NCBI GenBank assembly: GCA_012520845.1
Contig: JAAYNL010000018.1
Coordinates: forward strand, 1-64,000
Reading direction: 5' to 3'
Length of the DNA: 64,000 nt
DNA from: Thermoplasmatales archaeon
GTDB taxonomy: Archaea > Thermoplasmatota > Thermoplasmata > Methanomassiliicoccales > Methanomethylophilaceae
A program made the position numbers and the translations under genes. Shown here piece by piece: positions 34,077 to 41,271 of the stretch. The notes below the pieces were generated by a model that saw nothing but the letters and a program-made list of their open reading frames with translations, made no database searches and had not been told where the DNA came from. Each line of letters starts with the position of its first letter. The first letter of the stretch is position 1.

Positions 34077-35123
34077 ATGAAACTGAAATCCATCCTCATC
34101 AACGGCATGTTCGGCCAATACGACAGCCAGTTGGACCTTTCGAAGGGTGGCCTGACGTTCATACACTCGCCCAACGGCACGGGAAAAAGCGCCTTCCTCA
34201 GGATCGTATCCCTGGCCTTCAGCGGCGACGAGGAAGGGTTAGCCGACATGAACTTCCAAAGGATGGTCGCCACCTTCGAGGACGGTTTCGTCCTTTTCCT
34301 GGAAAAGGAATCCGACGGGGGCTTCACCGCCGCGATGCGGAAGAACGAGATTTCCGAGGAGATCCCCCTGGACGAGCTGCCGGGGGTGCTGGGCGTGCTC
34401 CACATGCCCCCGGACAGGAACATAATCACGATGTCCGACGGCCACATGGCCCCCGCCGTCGAGGTTTACACCATGGAATTCGCCGACCGCTTCGCCTCCT
34501 GGGAGGGCGCCGGGGACATACACGCCGCGCCGATGGAGACGGACATGACCGACGGCGAGCTGATCGAGCTTTGCAAGGACCTGAAGGCCAGGGTGGATTT
34601 CATCCGCGGTGCGGGCATGGAGGTCAACCTACCCTCGGACCTGAAGTTCCCTCCCAACCGATTCGACGTCTCGAAAAACCGCCTCGAATATGCCGGGCTG
34701 GCACATGCCGTCGGGAAGTTCACCGACGGCGCTTACGGCTTCGCGGAATCCGTGTCCACCTACCTGGACATAGTCAACGGGCTGTTCGTCGGCAAGAGGC
34801 TGACCGTCGGCGACGGCCGCGTCAGGGTGATCACCGACGACGGCGAGGTCCTCAAACTGAGCAAACTCTCCTCCGGCGAGAAACAGGTCATCGTTGTGTT
34901 TTATCGCCTGCTTTTCCACACCAAGCCCGGCGACCTGGTCATCATCGACGAGCCGGAGATTTCCCTTCACATAGTATGGCAGCACAGGGTGTCCGACCTC
35001 CTCGTGGAGATCGGGAAGCTGAAGGACCTTCAGATCATCGCCGCCACGCATTCACCCCAGATGATCCACGACAAGTGGGATCTGGCAAAAGAAATGAGGA
35101 TGGAACGTGTACAGGTACGTTGA
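34077..35123 (+). CDS. AAA/ABC-type ATPase of a PARIS-like (AriA-like) pair
   Basis: A 348-residue OLD/AAA_15-type ATPase. Walker A is SPNGTGKSAF (about 31-40), the ABC signature is LSSGEKQ (264-270), Walker B is LVIIDEPEISLH (about 287-298) and the switch His is in AATHSPQM (H325). There is no coiled-coil hook, and the middle region lacks known domains. It overlaps by 17 nt the next gene, which carries a DUF4435/TOPRIM domain; this pairing is that of the PARIS anti-phage system (AriA plus AriB). It is shorter than typical AriA. The ATG at 34077 is preferred over TTG 34047, because a TATA-like box at 34024-34034 is too close to the latter. Confidence 0.8.
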   Translation: MKLKSILINGMFGQYDSQLDLSKGGLTFIHSPNGTGKSAFLRIVSLAFSGDEEGLADMNFQRMVATFEDGFVLFLEKESDGGFTAAMRKNEISEEIPLDELPGVLGVLHMPPDRNIITMSDGHMAPAVEVYTMEFADRFASWEGAGDIHAAPMETDMTDGELIELCKDLKARVDFIRGAGMEVNLPSDLKFPPNRFDVSKNRLEYAGLAHAVGKFTDGAYGFAESVSTYLDIVNGLFVGKRLTVGDGRVRVITDDGEVLKLSKLSSGEKQVIVVFYRLLFHTKPGDLVIIDEPEISLHIVWQHRVSDLLVEIGKLKDLQIIAATHSPQMIHDKWDLAKEMRMERVQVR

Positions 35124-35964
35124 CTCGAACGACATCTCTAATTCGATATCCATGGCCAGGGCCGGCTTCGACGGCACGGTCCTGCTGGTGGAGGGCGTGA
35201 CCGACTACAGGCTCTACGGCAAATTCTCCGACAAGGAGGACTGCATGATTGTCGTCGCCCATTCCAAGGACAACGCCCTCGCCTCCGTAAGGAAATCGTA
35301 CCACGAGCGCGGCGACCGAGGGGTCATGGCCATCGTGGATTCCGATCTGGACACCATGCTCGGCGTCTCACGGAAGCCCCCGGCGTTCGCCACGGACACC
35401 AGGGACCTGGAGACGATGCTCATAAAAAGCGAATCCCTGGACGAGGTCCTCCAGGAATACTGCGACCCGGTCAAGAGGCACGCCTTCGAGGCCAAATACG
35501 GCAAGATAAGGGATGCGGTGGGCAACGCCGCCTACCCCATCGGCCTGCTGATGTACATCTCCGAGCGCGACTGCCTGGAACTCAGCTTCAGGGACCTGGA
35601 CTTCAACGCCTTCATCAACCCCATCGACCTGTCCTGCGACGTCGACATGATGATCGACGAGGTCCTCTATTCCTCCGGCAAGCCGCCGAGCGTCGCCAAG
35701 AAAATAAGGAGGCTGCTGGATAAGGAGATGTCCAAGGGCGTGAAGGACCCTTGGGTCGTCTGCAGGGGCCACGACGCCGTGGAGGTGCTGCTCATTGGCC
35801 TGAGGAAGACCTTCGGCGGGTTCAACGCCAAGCAGCTGGAGCACGGCAGTCTCGGCGGCGCCCTGAGGATAGCCTTCGACACCCACGATTTCAAGAAGCA
35901 CCGCCTCTACGAGGACACGGACAGATGGAGCCGGGAAAGGGGCCTCGCCCTGTGGGCGTTCTGA
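35107..35964 (+). CDS. DUF4435/TOPRIM-like effector of a PARIS-like (AriB-like) pair
   Basis: A 285-residue protein. The TOPRIM-type acidic residues are E29 (VLLVEGVTDYRLY) and D78/D80/D82 (MAIVDSDLD), followed by a conserved RDLETMLIKS segment (about 98-107), as in DUF4435 proteins. In PARIS, AriB is the nuclease released from the AriA scaffold when a phage trigger is sensed. The start is GTG 35107, inside the end of the ATPase gene, so the two are translationally coupled and likely made in fixed ratio. Whether it is a nuclease here is inference. Confidence 0.78.
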   Translation: MYRYVDSNDISNSISMARAGFDGTVLLVEGVTDYRLYGKFSDKEDCMIVVAHSKDNALASVRKSYHERGDRGVMAIVDSDLDTMLGVSRKPPAFATDTRDLETMLIKSESLDEVLQEYCDPVKRHAFEAKYGKIRDAVGNAAYPIGLLMYISERDCLELSFRDLDFNAFINPIDLSCDVDMMIDEVLYSSGKPPSVAKKIRRLLDKEMSKGVKDPWVVCRGHDAVEVLLIGLRKTFGGFNAKQLEHGSLGGALRIAFDTHDFKKHRLYEDTDRWSRERGLALWAF

Positions 35965-35965
35965 C

Positions 35966-36184
35966 TCAGAGGTCCTTGACCCCGTTCCCCTCGATGAGTT
36001 TCTGGACCTTCCGTTCGCTTTCCTCGAGTATCTCCCTGCACCGGTCCCTGAGCTCGACGGCCCGGGCGTAGACCTCCAGGACCTTGTCCAGGTCCAGGCC
36101 GCCCGCCTCCAGTTCCCCGACCAAGCCCTCGAGGGCAGTGAGGCTCTCCTCGAAATTCATTTCCTTGACGTCTCTCTCAACCAT
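35966..36184 (-). CDS. xseB: Exodeoxyribonuclease VII small subunit
   Basis: A 72-residue helical protein. MNFEESLTALEGLVGELEAG followed by GLDLDKVLEVYARAVELRDRC is the XseB signature. Several copies bind one XseA. It is encoded after xseA with an 8-nt overlap. ExoVII is a bacterial enzyme degrading single-stranded DNA from both ends and occurs patchily in archaea. Confidence 0.93.
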   Translation of the reverse strand: MVERDVKEMNFEESLTALEGLVGELEAGGLDLDKVLEVYARAVELRDRCREILEESERKVQKLIEGNGVKDL

Positions 36185-37520
36185 CTCTCTTCACCTTTTC
36201 CTTGATTCCCGCCAGGGCGTTGCCGTCCTTAAGCACTATCGACACGTCCCGGCCGATTTCCAGCCCGTCCACGGACGTGACCGCCTTACCTAAGGAATCC
36301 TCCAGATAGCAATAACCCCTGCCTATCACGCCCATCGGGTCGAGGTTCGACAAACGGGCGGAGGCGTCGGAAACGGACGACCGAAACGCGTCCATCGCCT
36401 TGGCCGCCGCCGCGTCCGACCTGGCGGCCAACGAATCGACGGCGATCATGTGGCCGTGCACCGTCCTGGCGGCGGCATTGGGATCCAGCTTCCTGTCTAT
36501 GGCGGCGAACCCGTCCCGCGCCCTTGCGACGCTGCGGGTCAGGGCGGCATCCAACCTGCCCGTGAGCAATGCCAGGCCATCCCCCTTCATTTCCAGGTTC
36601 TGGGACATGCGTTTCGGGCTGAGCGCCACGTCGCAGACCCTGATTCTCTGCGCCGTGGATTCGAGCGTCGAACGGACGGACCTGAAGGCCCTGCCCCCAA
36701 GATCCCTCAGCGCGGATACCGTCTCCTCCAGGCCGGCCGTGGCCATCGCCGCGGCCGCAGTCGGCGTCTCGGCGTATGCGTCGGCCGCCCTGTCTACGAG
36801 GGATTTGTCCGTGGCGTGCCCGACGGCGGAGATGACGGGCGCCCTGGATCCGGCGACCGCCCTCACGACGTCCTCGTCGTTGAAAGCGGAAAGGTCGTCG
36901 GCGGAACCGCCGCCGCGGCCGACGATCATGACGTCCACGCCGCGGGCGTTCAGCGCCGCGATCCCCCGCACGATGGACTCGGGGGCGGCGTCGCCCTGGA
37001 CCGTGGCCGGGGCGAGCAGGATGTCCGCGGGGAACCTTTTCGCCATCGTGTCGATTATGTCCCTGATGGCCGCGCCGGATTCCGACGTTACGACGCCCAC
37101 GACCCTTGGGTATTTCGGCAACCGCCTCTTGCGTTCCGGGTCGAAGAGGCCCTCCGCGAGCAGCCTTGCCGCCAGCTCCTCCAAGGCCTTCTTAAGGCTG
37201 CCCTCGCCGTAAGGGGCCATGCTCTCTATGTTGAAGCTCAGGCTACCGCCCTTTTCATAATAGTTGGCACTGCCGAAGACGACCACTTTCATGCCGGGTT
37301 CGGGCTTGAAAGCAAGATACCTGAGTCTGCCGCGGAAGAAGGTGCACCTCAGCAGGGAACCGTCCTTTTCGTCCTTCAGCTCCGGGTACGCATGGCCGGA
37401 GGAGTATTCCTTGAACGATGCCAGCTCCCCGACGACGTGGACGTTCCTGAGGGACGGGTCGCCGTTGATCGCGCCGCTTATGCGCTTGCCAAACTCGGAA
37501 ACGGTCAACGGCGCGTCCAT
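36177..37520 (-). CDS. xseA: Exodeoxyribonuclease VII large subunit
   Basis: A 447-residue XseA. An N-terminal OB-fold (about 1-100; VHVVGELASFKEYSSGHAYP) precedes the catalytic region (about 125-330) with VGVVTSESGAAIRDIIDT, VGRGGGSADDLSAFNDEDVV and ISAVGHATDKSLVDRAADAY, all family hallmarks, then a coiled-coil that binds XseB and a C-terminal GYCYLED segment. The ATG at 37520 is supported by a TATA-like GATATAAC at about 37541-37548. The bacterial-type gene in an archaeon suggests old transfer. Confidence 0.95.
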   Translation of the reverse strand: MDAPLTVSEFGKRISGAINGDPSLRNVHVVGELASFKEYSSGHAYPELKDEKDGSLLRCTFFRGRLRYLAFKPEPGMKVVVFGSANYYEKGGSLSFNIESMAPYGEGSLKKALEELAARLLAEGLFDPERKRRLPKYPRVVGVVTSESGAAIRDIIDTMAKRFPADILLAPATVQGDAAPESIVRGIAALNARGVDVMIVGRGGGSADDLSAFNDEDVVRAVAGSRAPVISAVGHATDKSLVDRAADAYAETPTAAAAMATAGLEETVSALRDLGGRAFRSVRSTLESTAQRIRVCDVALSPKRMSQNLEMKGDGLALLTGRLDAALTRSVARARDGFAAIDRKLDPNAAARTVHGHMIAVDSLAARSDAAAAKAMDAFRSSVSDASARLSNLDPMGVIGRGYCYLEDSLGKAVTSVDGLEIGRDVSIVLKDGNALAGIKEKVKRDG

Positions 37521-37608
37521 GGTTCCGGAAGAACGGGGCCCGTTATATCCCTGTCGGGAATGAATACGACCGGTTAACATTATTACCGTCCGCCACAATC
37601 CGCGATGG

Positions 37609-38010
37609 ATGAGATGCAAGAACTGCGGCAACGAGGTGCCCGAGAACAGCCTCAACTGCCCCAACTGCTACCGGGAGATAAGCAACAGGGACATAGGCAC
37701 CGTCAGCAACAAGACCGTCAGGCACGCCGACCGCATCCTGGCCCTCTTGCTCGCGATGGTGCCCGCGGCCTTCGGGTTCCTTGGCATGGGCCAGTTCTAC
37801 CAGGGTAGGCACTCCCGGGGCCTGGGGTTCCTCGTCGCCGGCCTGCCGCTATACGTCTGCATCGCATTCTTCATAAGCATGTACGGCACCCTAACCGTCG
37901 GCGCGACGTTCCTCGCCTTCGGCCTGACGGTCGCCCTGGGCATAGTCTACTTCGCGATATTCCTGATACAGCTGGCCGATACCCTGGCGGGCACGTTGAT
38001 GCCCCTTTAA
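37609..38010 (+). CDS. Zinc-ribbon membrane protein (TM2-like)
   Basis: A 133-residue protein. An N-terminal zinc ribbon CKNCGNEVPENSLNCPNC (about 3-20) is followed by three hydrophobic helices (about 43-125). GFLGMGQFYQGRHSRGLGFL resembles the TM2-domain motif (G-x-G-x-x-x-FY-G). The function is unknown. It overlaps the end of the convergent gene at 38007 by 4 nt. Confidence 0.75.
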   Translation: MRCKNCGNEVPENSLNCPNCYREISNRDIGTVSNKTVRHADRILALLLAMVPAAFGFLGMGQFYQGRHSRGLGFLVAGLPLYVCIAFFISMYGTLTVGATFLAFGLTVALGIVYFAIFLIQLADTLAGTLMPL

Positions 38011-38555
38011 AAGAGGCCCTTCGCCCGGTACGCCACGGCGACCTCCGCCGCCATCACCGCGTAGTCGAGGGCGTTACCCACATCGACGGGTCCGGCCCCG
38101 GCGACGGCGGCGTGGGCCCTTGCGATCGCCCGCGGTTCGGACGCCATGTCCCTCGGCTTCAGCCCCGGGGGCCCGCGGACGCAGATCGAGGGACGTATCT
38201 CCACGATCTTAGTAATGTCCCAGGGTTCGTAAATCAGGAACTTCCCGATGGCGTTCGACACGTCGTAGGACGTGACCTCCCCTCCGCCTATCAGCCCGAT
38301 CAGCCGTTCCCTGACCTCGTCGGGATGGGGTTGCGCCTGGAGCGAGTCGATGTCGCCTCCGTGGACCCCACGGTAGTAGGCGATCTGGTTGTCCGACCAA
38401 TCCCATACGTCCGACCGGACCTTGGTGTGCATCTCCGAAAGCACGATGCCGGAACCAAGGTCGGCGGAGGCCACCCCGATTTCCACGACGGAATCGATCG
38501 GGAAGCCGGATTCCCCGTTGGTGAAGACCTGCACGACGTACACCTTCCCGGGCAT
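38007..38555 (-). CDS. Uncharacterised protein, possibly a degenerate DEDD-exonuclease fold
   Basis: A 182-residue soluble protein. VVQVFTNGESGFPIDSVVEI followed by GVASADLGSG resembles the first strand pair of RNase T/DnaQ exonucleases, but the D-x-E pair is replaced by FTNGE. SYDVSNAIGKFLIYEPWD could correspond to the ExoII region and the C-terminal GNALDYAVMAAEVA to ExoIII. If so it is probably inactive; this is a tentative structural guess. A TATA-like box about 24 nt upstream lies between it and the divergent addB-like gene. Confidence 0.6.
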   Translation of the reverse strand: MPGKVYVVQVFTNGESGFPIDSVVEIGVASADLGSGIVLSEMHTKVRSDVWDWSDNQIAYYRGVHGGDIDSLQAQPHPDEVRERLIGLIGGGEVTSYDVSNAIGKFLIYEPWDITKIVEIRPSICVRGPPGLKPRDMASEPRAIARAHAAVAGAGPVDVGNALDYAVMAAEVAVAYRAKGLF

Positions 38556-38579
38556 GGCACCGAATCCGCACCGCCTATA

Positions 38580-38587
38580 TTTTTATA
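38580..38587 (+). promoter_or_regulatory. TATA-like box of the addB-like gene
   Basis: TTTTATAA is centred about 26 nt before TTG 38608, suggesting a leaderless TTG start. Its reverse complement also serves the divergent gene starting at 38555. Confidence 0.5.
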
Positions 38588-38607
38588 ACACCCATAACCG
38601 CCATAGG

Positions 38608-41271
38608 TTGATATCCCCCGGCGACGTTGGGCTGGCCATGAGGCTGGCGAAGACCATCGACGAGCTTTACTCGGAGGTCAGGGATTTCGACCTGGTGCTG
38701 TGCAACGACGCGCCGCTGGCACTTGCCCTGAACAACAGGATTGACAAACCGTTCGTCGGCACCTTCGCCGTCACCGCCCGGCAATTGGCCGGCGAACTTG
38801 CCCCCGCCATACTCGGGGAGGTCCCGCTGGGTGACGTCCGCACCACGAAGCTGCTGTCGGAATACACGGACCGGGACCTAAGATTCGTCCACGGCGAGCT
38901 GGAAAACATCAAGGAAATCCGAAGGTACACGAGGGAGGTGGGCAGGCACCTCGGCAAAAAAGGCAAGAAAATCCTCGCCGAATACGCCAGGATGCCCACC
39001 CTGGAACGGGCCATGGCGTCCTTCGACCCGGAGGGCGGGTTCTACGAAGGGAAGAAGGTTGCCGTGATCGGGGTGGAGCTCTTCGACGAGCTGGACAAGC
39101 ACATGAATCCCAAATTCGGCACCTTCGAGGAAATATCGCCTTTCAAAAGGGGCGAGTACCGCGTCGAAACCATATACGAGGTGGGCAACGACAGGCAGCT
39201 CGCCGAGAACGCCGCTGCCCTCATCACCCGGGAAACCGCGAGGGACTTCGCGATAGTGATGGATCCCTCCGGGCCTATGGGGGACGCCGTGCGTTCCGCC
39301 CTCTACAGGAAGGGGCTGCCGTTCAAGAACTCCCTGTCCGTGAGGGACCTGAACCACGTCAGGGAATACCTGTCTTTCCTTTCCCTGGCGCTTTCGTACG
39401 ACACCCTCAGGTTCGGCCAGGTCCGGGAGCAATTGTCGTCCTACGGGGGGTTCGTGCCGTCCAGGTACGACAGGTACTTGGTAAGCGAACACGGCAGGCT
39501 AAGGAACGTGTCGGAAAAGACCCGGGCGTTGCTCGGCATCATGGAATCCATCGGGGAGATGACTTTCCTCGAGGCCTGCGAGGGGGCCGTGCCGGCCAAG
39601 AGGAGGGCGCAAATCAAGATTATGCTCGGGGAACTCGACATGTCGAACGCCCGGGTCAACGCGAACGACCTGAACACCATCGGCTACGCCGTCGACAACC
39701 TGGGCGATCTGAAGCACAACGAGCAGATCCCGGAAGACGAGAAGGACGGCGTCCTTCTTGTGGATTGCAAGAACTCCGCCTACGTCGACAGGCCAGTGGT
39801 AATATTCCTGGGCATGGGCTCCGACTGGGAAAGGGACCTGTCCTCCCTGGACTTCCTAAAGTTGGGCGAAAAGAAGGACGAAAGGGAAAGGGACGTGACC
39901 CGCTTCGAGATATTGATGCAACAGGGCGGCACCCGCATCTACATGGCCAACCAGATAAAGGACGGCAAAAAGCCGAAACCGTGCCCGATGTTCGACCTTT
40001 CCGAAGGTTCCGGCACCGAATCCGAGACGTTCGCCGACGTCTGCGACAACCTCTCCAAAGGCATGTGGTCCGCCCCGGGCGAGTCCGCGGATTTCCCGTT
40101 CGGCGAGACGGGGATCGATGCGGAGGGATACGAGGTGCCGCCGCTGTCGAAGTCCTCCTACAACAGCTTCAAGGAATGTCCCAGGCGGTATCTTTTCGAC
40201 TCGTTGGTCCCCGGCGAGGATTCGGACAGCACCGTGATAGGCACCGCGATGCACGACTACGCCGAGCTCAGGGCGAGCCATCCGGGGGTTGTCGAGGCGA
40301 AAGGCGTCGATTATTTCGTCGACGCCATCTCCGACGCGTTCGCCGGTCTCGTCTCCAGGCAGCTCACGAACGTGGAGAGGACGAACGTGCGGAACGGCAT
40401 CGCCACCTTGGATTCCCTGTTCTCCTCCATGGACCTTTCCGGCGCTGAGATGGTCGAGTCGGACGGCGACAACATGTTTTACGGTGACCTCGGCCTGACG
40501 ACGAAATCGGCGAACTGCGAGTTCAAGGTGTCGTCGGAGGACAGGCACATGATGGGTTACGTGGACTTCCTGCACGACGGCGCCATCTACGACTACAAGA
40601 CCGGCAGGCCCAAGAAGATGAAGGACGTCGTCGACCAGATGCTCGACAACGGCACCTTCGTCGAGTTCCAACCGCTCTTCTACCTTTCCCTGCTCGACGG
40701 CAGGGAGGATTTCGGCGGCAGGTTCTCCTTCGTGTTCACCAAGGAGGATTCCATGAGGGCGTTCGCCGGCGAGCGCGTAAGCCACCTGTCTGGCATGAGG
40801 ACCGTCGCCCTGTACGACAGCAAGCTCGAGTTCCTCCGGGACCACTACGTGGACGACGTCATGGCCGGCTACGACGAAATCTCCCACAAACGGGACGCCG
40901 TCGTGTCGTGCATCGAGAGGCACGGGATGGAGAACGTGTCGAAGGACAACAAGGGTTTCGTCAAGGATCTGCACGAGGCGGTGGATAAGGGGGTCACCCG
41001 GAGCAAATGCGAGACCATGGCCAACAGGGTCTCCAGGATGGTGGAGGGGAATATGCCGTTCTCAAGCGTGAACAACGTGGCCTGCGTGACCAGGGAATTC
41101 CTCGACGGGTTCGTCGCCGCCGTGGAGGAAGCGAGGATGGACATCGGAAGGATGAGCGCCGCCGCCGACGGTTTCCCCGCGGCCCCGAGGAAGGGCTGCA
41201 AATGGTGCCAGCACAGGCACCTCTGCACCCGGGAGCCCGCCGAGGGCGGGGAGGCGGGGGTGTCCGAATGA
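38608..41271 (+). CDS. AddB-like nuclease with C-terminal iron-sulfur PD-(D/E)XK domain
   Basis: About 887 residues. The N-terminal two thirds are helicase-like but have no Walker A, as in AddB where this part recognises DNA. The C-terminal RecB-type nuclease has GYVDFLHDGAIYDYKTGRPK with catalytic D653, D662 and K664. Four Cys positioned as an AddB iron-sulfur cluster enclose it: C524 (FKECPRRY) and C864, C867, C873 (CKWCQHRHLC). It overlaps the AddA-like helicase by 4 nt. The start is TTG 38608 (MISPGDVGL) by TATA spacing; ATG 38638 is the alternative. The pair would resect double-strand breaks. Confidence 0.82.
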   Translation: MISPGDVGLAMRLAKTIDELYSEVRDFDLVLCNDAPLALALNNRIDKPFVGTFAVTARQLAGELAPAILGEVPLGDVRTTKLLSEYTDRDLRFVHGELENIKEIRRYTREVGRHLGKKGKKILAEYARMPTLERAMASFDPEGGFYEGKKVAVIGVELFDELDKHMNPKFGTFEEISPFKRGEYRVETIYEVGNDRQLAENAAALITRETARDFAIVMDPSGPMGDAVRSALYRKGLPFKNSLSVRDLNHVREYLSFLSLALSYDTLRFGQVREQLSSYGGFVPSRYDRYLVSEHGRLRNVSEKTRALLGIMESIGEMTFLEACEGAVPAKRRAQIKIMLGELDMSNARVNANDLNTIGYAVDNLGDLKHNEQIPEDEKDGVLLVDCKNSAYVDRPVVIFLGMGSDWERDLSSLDFLKLGEKKDERERDVTRFEILMQQGGTRIYMANQIKDGKKPKPCPMFDLSEGSGTESETFADVCDNLSKGMWSAPGESADFPFGETGIDAEGYEVPPLSKSSYNSFKECPRRYLFDSLVPGEDSDSTVIGTAMHDYAELRASHPGVVEAKGVDYFVDAISDAFAGLVSRQLTNVERTNVRNGIATLDSLFSSMDLSGAEMVESDGDNMFYGDLGLTTKSANCEFKVSSEDRHMMGYVDFLHDGAIYDYKTGRPKKMKDVVDQMLDNGTFVEFQPLFYLSLLDGREDFGGRFSFVFTKEDSMRAFAGERVSHLSGMRTVALYDSKLEFLRDHYVDDVMAGYDEISHKRDAVVSCIERHGMENVSKDNKGFVKDLHEAVDKGVTRSKCETMANRVSRMVEGNMPFSSVNNVACVTREFLDGFVAAVEEARMDIGRMSAAADGFPAAPRKGCKWCQHRHLCTREPAEGGEAGVSE

